Counted from the first letter of the stretch, positions 1 to 8,483 are shown. The stretch: 24,226 nucleotides of DNA from Planctomycetota bacterium (GCA_003501525.1 DNPI01000161.1:1-24226); one strand, 5' to 3'. Made by a program: numbers and translations. Notes: generated from the letters alone by a model not told the origin.

Positions 1-171
1 GAGGCAGCAATACGCCGCTTTAAGAGGCATTGCAATCAAGGTGGCATCTTTAACCGCATGAAAGATCTTTCCTTTTTTAGCAAGCCAACATGGGACCGCA
101 GGGAAGCCAAAATGGAACGAATGCGTGTTATTCGGCGCGCGGAGCGAGTTCGCCGTCAAGCAAGGTTTTAG
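1..171 (+). CDS. rpsU: 30S ribosomal protein bS21 (3' part, cut by window start)
   Basis: Frame 1 is open from the first base to a TAG at 169-171 and gives 56 residues; the N-terminal ~15 residues lie outside the window. It contains EAAIRRFKRHC followed by a GI turn and FFSKPT, which matches the bS21 core (EALRRFKR-C---GI---REFYEKP). After that comes a strongly basic tail (WDRREAKMERMRVIRRAERV), longer and more Arg/Met-rich than in E. coli bS21. bS21 binds the 30S platform next to the 3' end of 16S rRNA and helps mRNA selection; in Bacteroidota it takes part in hiding the anti-Shine-Dalgarno. That is relevant here because most genes of the window lack a visible Shine-Dalgarno. It is followed after 54 bases by a pseudouridine synthase gene on the same strand, so co-transcription is plausible. 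Confidence 0.85.
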   Translation, partial: EAAIRRFKRHCNQGGIFNRMKDLSFFSKPTWDRREAKMERMRVIRRAERVRRQARF

Positions 172-225
172 TAGCCCTACGGTTTACCTGTGAGGCCTCG
201 GCAATCGTAGCCGGGTTTGATTTTT

Positions 226-1284
226 ATGGCCCGCCGCCCACCCGAACGAAAAAAGAGAAGAGGCCAGCGCGATTTGAGCCTCCCCCACGAAGAGCGTCGG
301 TGGGAGGTGGGAAAGGACGAGCATGGAAAGCGGCTAGATTTATTCCTTACGCGTCGCATTTCCTGGAGATCGCGCGAGGGTGTTAGGGATTTGGTGCGTG
401 AAGGCGTTGTTCAGGTCCTTCCTTTTAAAGACCCACAACAAGCGTTAGTTGGTGCAATTCGTAGTGGGCTCAAGCTGCGAACCGGGCAAGAGGTTGTCCT
501 CCGGGTTCCTGCTCCCCCTCCGACTTCTGAATCTTTGAGTGAGGACCCGGGGACGCTAGAGGTGGTTTTTGAAGACGAGCACCTCCTTGCCGTCGGCAAG
601 CCACCAAACCTTGCTGTTCACCCTTCCAAGGGTCATCTCGGAGATTCTTTAGTGCACAGAGTGCATGCTCGGCACAGGGAAATGTGGGGCGATGCCACGG
701 AGATGCCCACCCTGTGTCATCGCCTTGATCGCGAGACGAGCGGCCTAGTTCTTCTTGCGAAAGATCAGCGCTCTCGCACTCGGATAGGCCGCCAGTTCGA
801 GCAAAGGCGAGTAGACAAGCGATATCTCGCTTTGGTGCACGGGAATCTCAATCAAATGTCCGGGGAGATCAACGAGCCGTTAGGGAGGTCTCTCGGGTCC
901 ACGGTGCGCATGCGCATGGGGGTTCGGGTAGATGGTCAGCAGTCGGAGACCCGCTGGAAAGTCCTCGAGCGTTTTGCCGAGATGGATTTGTTAGAGCTAC
1001 ATCCACTAACGGGCAGGCAACATCAACTACGTGTTCACCTTGCGCATATAGGCAACCCAATAGTTGGGGATAAGCTGTACTCGGTCGGCGAGGAAGTATT
1101 TCTTCGCAGTCTTGATGGCGAGATGACATCTGAAGATGTGGCGAATCTGGGAATGAGTCGACAAGCTTTGCATTCTTGGAAGCTTGAAATTGAACACCCG
1201 TTCACGGGGCGGGACCTTTTACTGGTTTGCCCGTTGGCTGGGGATATCTGCGATTACGCCGGTGTCCAAGAGAAAGATCTTTAG
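226..1284 (+). CDS. RluA-family RNA pseudouridine synthase
   Basis: The 352-residue protein has a basic N-terminus, an S4 RNA-binding domain at about residues 35-95 (RLDLFLTRR...), and the RluA catalytic domain. The signature HRLDRETSGLVLLAK carries the catalytic Asp at about residue 168, and GRQHQLRVHLAHIGNPIVGD is the conserved C-terminal motif. The family isomerises uridines in 23S rRNA (RluD/RluC type) or tRNA; the exact target cannot be read from sequence, so no symbol is given. I chose the ATG at 226 over an in-frame TTG three codons earlier; neither has a Shine-Dalgarno. The position behind rpsU suggests a ribosome-related role. The last 66 bases overlap the 3' end of addA on the opposite strand, but all catalytic motifs lie well before the overlap. 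Confidence 0.93.
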   Translation: MARRPPERKKRRGQRDLSLPHEERRWEVGKDEHGKRLDLFLTRRISWRSREGVRDLVREGVVQVLPFKDPQQALVGAIRSGLKLRTGQEVVLRVPAPPPTSESLSEDPGTLEVVFEDEHLLAVGKPPNLAVHPSKGHLGDSLVHRVHARHREMWGDATEMPTLCHRLDRETSGLVLLAKDQRSRTRIGRQFEQRRVDKRYLALVHGNLNQMSGEINEPLGRSLGSTVRMRMGVRVDGQQSETRWKVLERFAEMDLLELHPLTGRQHQLRVHLAHIGNPIVGDKLYSVGEEVFLRSLDGEMTSEDVANLGMSRQALHSWKLEIEHPFTGRDLLLVCPLAGDICDYAGVQEKDL

Positions 1285-4155
1285 CTCGGGGGGCTCGCCT
1301 AAGGCGGCATGAATGGTTTCCCCGTACAGGTCGAGTTGCGCACGGTATTGAGCTACCGCATCTTCGGGAGCTAGAGAGGCGTCAGTCTTGAAGTCGGCTA
1401 CAACCCAAGGGCCTCCCTTCTCTCGGTACAAAAGATCGATAAAGCCCTGCCAGGATTTCCCGTCTTTTTTATGTAACGCGGGCAGCTCCGGATACTTTTC
1501 GGCTTGCCTGAGTGTTAGGAGGAGGTCTCCTAAAGGGGTCCCTGGCAGCCGGTCCAAAATGTCAGCCGCTCGAGTCAAGAGCCTGTTCAAGGGCACGCAT
1601 TCTTTTTCTGCAATCTCTGCCCCCTCACCGTCCATTGGTTTTTTGAGAGATTCCCATGAATGGAAGTCCCAGATCTCGAAAAGCTTGTGAATAAGCGTTC
1701 CGGTGGCAGCGGCTAGCTCCCCTCCGATGCCTGAGTCCGGAGGATAGCTGGATATTTGATGGGCAATAGAGGAGGGGCTCGCGTTGAGTGCTACGGGCTT
1801 GGGGGGGGAATCTGCCCATGCGTTGATTGCGGAAAGGGCCTCTTTTGCGCTTGGCGTTCCCTGCGAACTGGATGCTATGGTTGCGGCCTTTCCTTCTGGC
1901 GCGGTAAATAAGATGCCGCGTATTTCCGGGGGTGGCCCTTCTGGTCGGAATTCCCATCCCGTTTCAAGCGCTTCTAGCCATACGTTGCCTTCTACGCGCG
2001 AATCCCCGCCGGTTTGGACAAGAACAAGTTCTTCCTTGGCCCGCGTCATGGCAACGTAGAGAAGTCGAAGCCTTTCTGCGCGATTATGCTTCGCGTCCTC
2101 TTCTTCTAGATTTTCCCAGAGGGGGCTTTTTTCCTTTGAGTTAATGCGCACTGCCCAATAACCATCTGAGTCTGGGCAAACGTTTAGCCCCGATTTCCCG
2201 CTAGTTTGTTTCTCTTGAATTCCGGCAAGAATGACACGCTCTCGCTCGAGGCCTTTGGCTTTGTGGACAGTGAGAACGGTCACCGCCTCTTTGCCTTCTT
2301 CGCTGGTTCCCTGTTCTGCGTCGTCTCCGCTGCCCAGTCGATTGCTCATCAGTCCTATCGCTTCTGGGAGAGTAAAACGACTTTCTCGAACTAGAGCGCT
2401 GAGGGACTCTGCTGCCTTTTCTAAGTTTGCAAGAGCCTGGAATCCGTTTTTTCGCATCGCCCACAAAACCCCTAACCCGGATTGATCCAGGAGGAGTCTG
2501 GGCATTTCGTCTTCGGGGGTTGAGAGGGTTAGCTTTTGCCACCCTTCTAATTGATTTAAAGCTTGATAGACATCGGGACACTCATCTTTTGAGGGGAGGT
2601 CTCCAAAAACCGCGTTTTCAGGAAGAGATTGCTTGTAGTCGAAAAGGGCTTGGTCTTTTATCCCCCCAATGGGGGACCGCAAGAATGCGAGGACTGCTGT
2701 TGAGTAATCTTCTCCTGCTTGGGCAGGTCCGAGGCAGGCTGTGAGAAGGGCTACGAAATCTGCCACCTCTTGCTGTTTGTAGAAGGTCTTTCCTCCTCCG
2801 GCGGTAAAAGGTATGCCAGCTTCATGGAATGCTTGCACTAAGTTCTGGAGGCCAGTGAGCCTAGGGAGTAGGACCAGGATTTGCCCCCATTCCGTTCCCT
2901 CAGCGCGCATCCGCTGAATTTCTTGGACGACAATTCCGGCTTCTCTGTCGCGCAGATCCCCAAGGAGTTCTTTTTCGATGAGTGGCGGTTGGTTGACGAC
3001 TCGAATTCTCGTCGGCTCTTTTTTGCTTTCCTTCTTGGCAAAAGGGTTTGGCTCAACGGGGTCATATGCCGGTTGGATCCCCTCCTCCTCCGCCATGGTT
3101 GTCGCGAAAAGGTCGTTTACAGGCCGGAGCAATTCCGGTCGACTTCGGAAATTAGTTGTTAGGACTACGCGGGATCCCTTGGAGTTCATCTTCTGACAGA
3201 ACAATTCGTATGCCTTTAGGTCTGCACCACGGAACCGGTAAATAGATTGTTTTGGGTCTCCAACGAGAAAAAGTGTGGGAGATTTTTGGCCTTCGGCAAG
3301 AAGATTGAGGATTTCGTATTGGACCGGGTCGGTATCTTGAAGCTCATCCACCAACAGGTGATCCCACCTAGCTTGCTCGAAGATGCGAATATCTTCGTGC
3401 TCCGCGAGAAGATTCCGAGTGCGCTGAAGGATGTCGTCGAAGCCCAGCCACCCTTCTTCGCACAATGCTGTTCGAAGGCGGTCACCTCCTGTAGCAGCCA
3501 ATTGTCCGAAAGTGGCAAAGTGGACGGGGTCCTTCTTGCTTATTTTGGTTGGCGGGAATTGGGAAGCTTTGCGGATCATTTCAAGCAAAGCTTTGTCGTT
3601 AATCGGGGGCAGTGCGTCTAGAGCTTCCGTGTCGATTTCTTTCAAGGCACCCCCCAGAATCTCAGCGCCACGTTTTTGGACAAGGAGATCGAGCGAGTTC
3701 CCCTCATCCCCTTCGAATCCGGGTGACACACCTGCCGCTTGGGCCCATCGCCGAAGCAATCCAGAGCAGAAAGAGTGGATTGTGGAAATTTGCGCTTCGT
3801 CCATTGAGCTGAGAACCTTTTCAGCTATGACGACAGCGCGCTGTCGTTTCTTGGGGTCCATTCGCTCCCAGAGCCTTCCTGCTGCGGTGGCTGGGTCTGC
3901 CTGTTTATCTGCAGCTAATTGGGAAAAGAGTTCCACTTCCTCGGTGAGCCTGTCCAGCATTTCCGCTGCAGCCTTGCGGGTGAAAGTGATGGCACAAGCT
4001 CTACGCAGAGAGCCTTCTTCGAGAAGGAGGTAGCCCAGAAGCCTTTCTATGAGCAGTGACGTTTTCCCTGATCCTGCCCCGGCTACGACAACCACGTTGC
4101 TTCCGAGATTGGCAACGGCCGTTTCCCGGGCTTCGGCGTCTGGAAGATTGGTCAT
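1219..4155 (-). CDS. addA: AddA-type ATP-dependent helicase/nuclease subunit A
   Basis: This 978-residue UvrD-like superfamily 1 helicase is fused to a C-terminal RecB-type nuclease. Visible helicase motifs: Walker A AGAGSGKT (25-32), Ia AITFTRKAA (55-63), II LLVDELQDTD (267-276), III LVGDPKQSIYRFRGAD (297-312), IV TTNFRSRPE (333-341), V VTVLTVHKAKGLE (625-637), VI LLYVAMTRAKEEL (698-710). The nuclease domain has GTLIHKLFE (H823), GFIDLLY (D907), VVADFKTD (D921, K923) and QYRAQLDLY, so the PD-(D/E)XK site is complete. The family pairs with AddB to process double-strand ends up to a regulatory (Chi-like) sequence for RecA loading. The start overlaps the addB stop (ATGA, 4 bases), indicating translational coupling. 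It is somewhat shorter than Bacillus AddA (about 1230), in line with AddA/RecB-like forms of other phyla. Confidence 0.92.
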   Translation of the reverse strand: MTNLPDAEARETAVANLGSNVVVVAGAGSGKTSLLIERLLGYLLLEEGSLRRACAITFTRKAAAEMLDRLTEEVELFSQLAADKQADPATAAGRLWERMDPKKRQRAVVIAEKVLSSMDEAQISTIHSFCSGLLRRWAQAAGVSPGFEGDEGNSLDLLVQKRGAEILGGALKEIDTEALDALPPINDKALLEMIRKASQFPPTKISKKDPVHFATFGQLAATGGDRLRTALCEEGWLGFDDILQRTRNLLAEHEDIRIFEQARWDHLLVDELQDTDPVQYEILNLLAEGQKSPTLFLVGDPKQSIYRFRGADLKAYELFCQKMNSKGSRVVLTTNFRSRPELLRPVNDLFATTMAEEEGIQPAYDPVEPNPFAKKESKKEPTRIRVVNQPPLIEKELLGDLRDREAGIVVQEIQRMRAEGTEWGQILVLLPRLTGLQNLVQAFHEAGIPFTAGGGKTFYKQQEVADFVALLTACLGPAQAGEDYSTAVLAFLRSPIGGIKDQALFDYKQSLPENAVFGDLPSKDECPDVYQALNQLEGWQKLTLSTPEDEMPRLLLDQSGLGVLWAMRKNGFQALANLEKAAESLSALVRESRFTLPEAIGLMSNRLGSGDDAEQGTSEEGKEAVTVLTVHKAKGLERERVILAGIQEKQTSGKSGLNVCPDSDGYWAVRINSKEKSPLWENLEEEDAKHNRAERLRLLYVAMTRAKEELVLVQTGGDSRVEGNVWLEALETGWEFRPEGPPPEIRGILFTAPEGKAATIASSSQGTPSAKEALSAINAWADSPPKPVALNASPSSIAHQISSYPPDSGIGGELAAATGTLIHKLFEIWDFHSWESLKKPMDGEGAEIAEKECVPLNRLLTRAADILDRLPGTPLGDLLLTLRQAEKYPELPALHKKDGKSWQGFIDLLYREKGGPWVVADFKTDASLAPEDAVAQYRAQLDLYGETIHAALGEPPELKIFLLDTGVIADIPSQRANQ

Positions 4156-6902
4156 TCTTCTTCTTGCCTCGTCTCGAGGAGGAAAATCGAAGTTTCGTCC
4201 TTCGCGGTGTATTTTTTCTTCTCGAGCTGGAAGAGTAGCTTGAGGCTAGGGTGATTTTTTATGCGTGTGAGGGTTGGCTCGTGAGTGAGGCGCATGGTGG
4301 AGAACCATTGGTCCATGACAGGTTTATTTCGAATGTAGGGCGGAAAAGTTCCTTGCCTGAGATGTGAGAGCAGAATTCGTGCCGTTTCTTTCACCCCCTC
4401 TCTGCTGCGGAGCCAAGTTTCCGCGGTGGTTCCCGAACCAAATTCTCCACCCGTAGCAGTTGTTGCGCTGTAATTTGCTTTAGGTGAAATGCGAACAGCT
4501 TCCATGCTCCAGAGGACATCGGTGAATTCTTCGCACGATTCGAGCCCGAGAACATACAGGGCATTTTGGAGTTTTTTCCCGCGAAGGAAATCGTTTGCAT
4601 CGCTAACACCGCTGATGTTGCCAGTCTTGTAATCCGAGACTCTCGCGGTTCCCTCCCCGCGCAGAACTCGGTCGGCTCGTACATCAAATGCCAGCTCTAC
4701 GCCTTTGCCGAGGTTGATATTTATAGGGATTTTCGTTTCCAATAATTCCGGGTCGATTCGCCATGGACCGCCTCCAATTTTTGAATCTTTGGTTTCCTCT
4801 TCCAAGCGATTCAGGTCCCAGTCGAGGAAGTGATTAATACTGCTGCTGCATTGACGCAGGAGGTGGTCAAGCAGAGCTTTGCTTTCCTGTGCCTCTTCTG
4901 CTCGAAGAGTAAACAGCGGTGCAATTCTTTTTTTGAAAGATTTTTGCGCAGCTTTTCGAATTTCTATTGGGCTTTTGTTTTTATAGGCCATCTGGAGGAC
5001 CTTGTGTACCTCTTTGCCCAGGGCCGCGGGGTCGGGTCCGGCGATTGGCGACATGGCGCGTCGGTTAACGCCCAGGATTTTTTCAAAGAAAAAAGCGAGA
5101 GGCTGGAAGCCGTAAGCCTCAAGTCGTGTTGCGGCTGGATTTTCATTAAGAGCGACTTCGAGCTGGCCATCAAAGCTAAGGTTTTGGGAGTCGAAAGAAT
5201 CGACAATTGCTAGCCATTCGATGCCGTTCCCTAGAAGGGTTTTAATTGGCGGCGATTTTTTGGCGAGTAAGCCAAGGTCTTTAGAGGCTTTCGCCCCAGA
5301 AGAGATTGAGAATGCACCTTCGACTGGATTAGCCGCTCCTTGCTCTACTCTGCGGACGGCGCGTTCGACGGTAAGTCCAGGGAGCGGGGCAAAGTCGAGC
5401 TTTTGACCGATAACCTCTTCCGAAAATCGCAATGCGGGGGAAGTGGCAATGCTTGTTCCCTCGCTTGTTGCTTGTTGACGGAGAATGGTTAAGCGCTCAG
5501 ATGGTGTGTGTAGTACCTGCTCCAGCATCCTGTGCTCACTCGCCCTCTGATGCTCCTGGTTCGGTATGGGAAAATCTAACGCCGTATTGAGCTTTGCTCG
5601 GAGCGTGTCGGAGAGGAAGCCAGTATCAGAGAAGGATTGCGGAATTGAGCCATGGTGGAGACCGGTGACAATCGTGGCTGTGCGCGGAATGCCCCGGGCT
5701 TGCTGGAAATCTAAAATGGCAAGACCTCCACCATCTTTTCTCTCCCACGGCGCAACCTCTTCCATTTCGAGAGCTTCTGCAAGAAGGCTTGGCAGGGATT
5801 CCTTGCAGTGGTCCTGGGCTGTTTCTGCTGCTCGCCATGCCGCCCTCAGTCCTTTTTCTGTTTCTTCTGCAATCTCCTCCCCATGTCCGGAGTCAAAGAA
5901 ATCGTCAGGCGAGTTGTTGGCTTCGGCGAAGTTGAGAAATTTTCTTGCTGCGGGGAAGAGGTTTAAGGGGATTCGGATTCCTGCGTCGACAGCGCCCCTG
6001 AGACCTGTTTGGTGTAGCAATGGGCCAAGTTCTGGGCGTAGTGGGCGGAGGCTCCTGCCCACTATTGCTATTTCTTCGAGTGGCGTCCCCCCGCGATGCC
6101 ACCTGAGTGCAAGATTTAGAGCCTCTTCCATCTCAGCCCTAATCCCCCGTGCACCGTAGGCTGCGACCGAGGTGGCTCGCCGAGCTTTTCCCTTGATTGT
6201 CTTTAGGGGCATTCCAGGAAAAGGGCTATCGTCCTCTTCGCGTCCCCCTAGGAGAAACCATCCTTGAACCTCGGTTGCAGCAATAAGTGATTGCAAAAGG
6301 CGCCAATTCCTGCCTGTAAATTCACCAAATCCATAGAGGTGGACAGGGGGGATTGACTGATTTGTCGATAATTCCCTAGCGATCCTGTCCGACCACTGAA
6401 CGTCATCCTCCAGCGTTGTGTTTTCTAACAAACGGATATATTTCTCGTAAGTTGTTAACAGAAGCGTTTCAGCCGCAGGGAGATCCTCCTTCGTTTCGAA
6501 TCCGCGCTGGCCTGTTTCTCGAAGATCTTCAATGGCCGCCTCCATGGACGCAGCTCCATCTTTGAAAACTAAAAGGCGGCGCCCTTCTTTTGATGCAGCG
6601 AGAGCTTTGCGGAGCATAATTCGTTTAACTAGCCGAGGAGCGGTTGCGCTTTTCGGAGAACCACCCCCTCTCCCGATTTCTCGGAGCAAGGCGACAGGGG
6701 TGAAAATGGAGATGCCAAGGCAGGAACCCACAGATTGAGTGATGGCCTGCTGAAGTCTTCTTCTAAGTCGGCTTGTGGGTGTCACGACCCAGAGCGGGCT
6801 TAGTGGATATCTTTCGCGGTCTTTTTTAAGCGTTTTAAGCCAATGGCTCTCTAGGGCTTTAGGGTCAACATGCCCATGCATCGCCGGCGAATGATTCGTC
6901 AT
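4152..6902 (-). CDS. addB: AddB-type double-strand break repair subunit
   Basis: The 916-residue protein is the partner of AddA. The N-terminal part is an inactivated helicase-like fold: where Bacillus AddB has a Walker A there is VVTPTSRLRRRL (39-50), so no P-loop. Conserved AddB landmarks are LYGFGEFTG (189-197), TGLHHGSIPQSF (413-424) and the entry to the nuclease domain, RLEAYGFQPLAFFFEKIL (593-610). The nuclease site looks intact: D740 in AFDVRADRV, VSDYKTG with D757/K759, and QNALYVLGLE (Q779, Y783). The four Cys that form the iron-sulphur staple of Bacillus AddB are missing: Gln stands in YGFQP where a Cys is usual, and the C-terminal ~125 residues have no Cys. The gene lies 12 bases after an unknown gene and overlaps addA, so it is in an operon. 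Confidence 0.88.
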   Translation of the reverse strand: MTNHSPAMHGHVDPKALESHWLKTLKKDRERYPLSPLWVVTPTSRLRRRLQQAITQSVGSCLGISIFTPVALLREIGRGGGSPKSATAPRLVKRIMLRKALAASKEGRRLLVFKDGAASMEAAIEDLRETGQRGFETKEDLPAAETLLLTTYEKYIRLLENTTLEDDVQWSDRIARELSTNQSIPPVHLYGFGEFTGRNWRLLQSLIAATEVQGWFLLGGREEDDSPFPGMPLKTIKGKARRATSVAAYGARGIRAEMEEALNLALRWHRGGTPLEEIAIVGRSLRPLRPELGPLLHQTGLRGAVDAGIRIPLNLFPAARKFLNFAEANNSPDDFFDSGHGEEIAEETEKGLRAAWRAAETAQDHCKESLPSLLAEALEMEEVAPWERKDGGGLAILDFQQARGIPRTATIVTGLHHGSIPQSFSDTGFLSDTLRAKLNTALDFPIPNQEHQRASEHRMLEQVLHTPSERLTILRQQATSEGTSIATSPALRFSEEVIGQKLDFAPLPGLTVERAVRRVEQGAANPVEGAFSISSGAKASKDLGLLAKKSPPIKTLLGNGIEWLAIVDSFDSQNLSFDGQLEVALNENPAATRLEAYGFQPLAFFFEKILGVNRRAMSPIAGPDPAALGKEVHKVLQMAYKNKSPIEIRKAAQKSFKKRIAPLFTLRAEEAQESKALLDHLLRQCSSSINHFLDWDLNRLEEETKDSKIGGGPWRIDPELLETKIPININLGKGVELAFDVRADRVLRGEGTARVSDYKTGNISGVSDANDFLRGKKLQNALYVLGLESCEEFTDVLWSMEAVRISPKANYSATTATGGEFGSGTTAETWLRSREGVKETARILLSHLRQGTFPPYIRNKPVMDQWFSTMRLTHEPTLTRIKNHPSLKLLFQLEKKKYTAKDETSIFLLETRQEEE

Positions 6903-6914
6903 GCTCTTTGCAAT

Positions 6915-7430
6915 CTACCCGGAACACTGGAGTCTACGAAGAGTTGATTCAGAGATTAGCACCCCCTTGGCCTTGCCCCCAATGGGGGCCTTGATTAAAC
7001 CTTCTGTCGTGTCTGCTCGGAATGCAGCCTCGTCGAAGTCTAAATAAGCCGTTATTGCCCAACCGCGCAACTGAATCCCATAAAGGCCCAGAAGGGCCCA
7101 CGCGTCTTCTTGTGACTCTGCGGTTCCATCAGTTCGGAACTCCAAGGCCGTGACAGGAAGAAACCCGATTTTCTCTAATTCCGTTAAGGCTGCTTTTGGC
7201 GCGGTATTTGCTGGGCGGGAGGTCACCTCCACATCTCTGATGTGCATATCGATCTCAGCGTTCCCAAAAGCATGGTAAGCGGAGAGCTCGAAGTGAGAAA
7301 CGGCTCCGGCCAAGGAGCTTCGCGAAACATCCAGCAGCACTCCTCGGAAGCGCGATTCGTCGAGGGGGATGTCTGTAACGAGGGTGGCGAGAAGTTCCAC
7401 TATTCGCGAAGATACGCTCCCGGGGCTCAA
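6915..7430 (-). CDS. Hypothetical protein heading the addBA operon
   Basis: The 171-residue reading frame ends 12 bases before addB and is on the same strand, which is the main reason to accept it as a gene. I do not recognise the family. The sequence alternates short beta-like stretches (GVLLDVSRSSLAGAV, HFELSAYHAF, EIDMHIRDVEVT, LPVTALEFRTDG, IQLRGWAITAYLDFD) with few helical segments. There is no hydrophobic signal peptide, no transmembrane segment and no obvious catalytic motif. The pattern is faintly reminiscent of lipid-binding beta-rich proteins such as the LmeA/DUF2993 group, but I would not annotate on that. The start is uncertain: TTG at 7430 is the first, GTG eleven codons in is an alternative. 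The divergent hydrolase gene starts only 8 bases away. Confidence 0.6.
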   Translation of the reverse strand: MSPGSVSSRIVELLATLVTDIPLDESRFRGVLLDVSRSSLAGAVSHFELSAYHAFGNAEIDMHIRDVEVTSRPANTAPKAALTELEKIGFLPVTALEFRTDGTAESQEDAWALLGLYGIQLRGWAITAYLDFDEAAFRADTTEGLIKAPIGGKAKGVLISESTLRRLQCSG

Positions 7431-7438
7431 ACAGAAAC

Positions 7439-8083
7439 ATGGTACGTGGTATCGACTCTCTTCCTCCTGAAAAGGTTTCGATTGCTGGTCCCGCAGGGGA
7501 ACTGGTGGGAACGCTTGAGAGCCCTCTTCTCGATTCTGAGGCGGCAGTGCTTCTTCTTCATCCGCACCCGCTGCATGGGGGCAGCCGTCGCAATAATGTT
7601 GTTAGGCATGGCGCGTTGGGTGCTTTGGAAGCGAAATGCGCGGCTTTGCGCTTAGATTTGCGCGGAGCTGGGGAGTCGGATGGCGTCCATGATGAAGGAG
7701 CAGGTGAGTTGGAAGATGTTGATATCGCTTTATCGTGGCTAGGGGAAAGATTCCCCGCGCACCGTTGTTTTATTTGGGGGTTTTCTTTTGGGGCCCGAGT
7801 TGGTTTGGATTTCTATCTTTCGCACCCAGGAAGGAGTGCCGGTTTTTTGGGGGTTGGTTGGCCAAACGCTATCCATTCATGGCCGAAAGAGAAGGATTGG
7901 CCCCGACCTATGGCTTTTCTCGCAGGAGACAAGGATGAATTTGTCGATCAAGATGGGATGAGCCGCGTGAGCGACGAAGGCGCGGATTTTGTTTCAATCA
8001 GCGGCGCCGGACATTTTTTTCAGGGTGACTTATTTCAAGTTCGCGACTTTACTAGGGGGCATCTAAGTAAATGGTTGGCATAA
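7439..8083 (+). CDS. Small alpha/beta hydrolase (COG2945-like)
   Basis: This 214-residue cytoplasmic hydrolase of the dienelactone-hydrolase/COG2945 type has no signal peptide. Seen in order: LLHPHPLHGGSRRNNVV (39-55), the family's oxyanion/HPHP segment; LDLRGAGESDG (72-82); nucleophile elbow GFSFGA with Ser116; LAGDKDEFVD with Asp164/166 as the acid; and GAGHFF with His192. The triad is therefore complete. The family contains esterases and acyl hydrolases whose physiological substrate is generally unknown. The start ATG at 7439 has no Shine-Dalgarno; the gene is head-to-head with the unknown gene, with 8 bases between them. It is followed after 7 bases by an acyl-CoA thioesterase gene, so the pair may act on acyl esters or thioesters; this is inference. 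Confidence 0.85.
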   Translation: MVRGIDSLPPEKVSIAGPAGELVGTLESPLLDSEAAVLLLHPHPLHGGSRRNNVVRHGALGALEAKCAALRLDLRGAGESDGVHDEGAGELEDVDIALSWLGERFPAHRCFIWGFSFGARVGLDFYLSHPGRSAGFLGVGWPNAIHSWPKEKDWPRPMAFLAGDKDEFVDQDGMSRVSDEGADFVSISGAGHFFQGDLFQVRDFTRGHLSKWLA

Positions 8084-8090
8084 TGCGCTT

Positions 8091-8480
8091 ATGTCGGAAT
8101 ACCCGCGCGAGCTAGCTATCCGGACCACCCTCCTACCAAGGGATACCAACGCAGCAGGCGCCATTTTCGGCGGAGTCATTCTCTCCCATATAGATATGGC
8201 GGGAGCAATCCCCGGGCACAAGCTAAACCCAGAGCGACGGTTTGTAACAGTTGCTATGGATGAAGTGGTTTTCCATCGGCCTGTCTTTGTCGGTGACCTG
8301 CTTTCTATCTACGCCCAAGTAGTCAAGGTCGGGAGAAGCTCGTTCACAGCAAAGGTAGATGTGATGGTTGAGCGGAGACACCGTCCAGGTGACGAAGTTC
8401 AAGTGACCGAGGCGCAAGTGACATACGTAGCGGTTGATGAAAACCGCGTCCCTGTCCCTATTTTCCCGGACGCGGAATAA
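8091..8480 (+). CDS. Acyl-CoA thioesterase, hotdog fold (YciA-like)
   Basis: The 129-residue single-hotdog protein has the YciA/BACH signature PRDTNAAGAIFGGVILSHID (17-35), with Asn20 and Asp35 at the positions used in catalysis, then the beta-sheet segment VTVAMDEVVFHRPVFVGDLL. It hydrolyses acyl-CoA to free acid and CoA; chain-length preference is not readable. It starts 7 bases after the hydrolase stop, so an operon is likely. The sequence CATAAT (8079-8084), which includes the upstream stop codon, lies 6 bases before the ATG and could also serve as an internal -10 box for a leaderless transcript. It converges on pdxH with only 3 bases between the two stop codons. Confidence 0.88.
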   Translation: MSEYPRELAIRTTLLPRDTNAAGAIFGGVILSHIDMAGAIPGHKLNPERRFVTVAMDEVVFHRPVFVGDLLSIYAQVVKVGRSSFTAKVDVMVERRHRPGDEVQVTEAQVTYVAVDENRVPVPIFPDAE

Positions 8481-8483
8481 GGT

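Noticed and set aside
1274..1283. Palindrome AAAGATCTTT at the end of the pseudouridine synthase gene
   Set aside because: Lies in the overlap of two coding regions, and a 10-base palindrome is expected by chance in a window of this size.
3431..4033. 200-codon plus-strand open frame inside addA
   Set aside because: It lies fully antisense to the helicase motifs of addA, is rich in Ser/Arg/Pro as expected for a shadow frame, and shows no recognisable domain.
5566..6159. 197-codon plus-strand open frame inside addB
   Set aside because: Antisense to a well-supported gene, composition typical of a shadow, no family resemblance.
7242..7655. 137-codon plus-strand open frame with a hydrophobic C-terminal part
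   Set aside because: It overlaps the unknown minus-strand gene and the hydrolase gene in other frames; the hydrolase motifs (HPHP, GFSFG) show which frame is coding.
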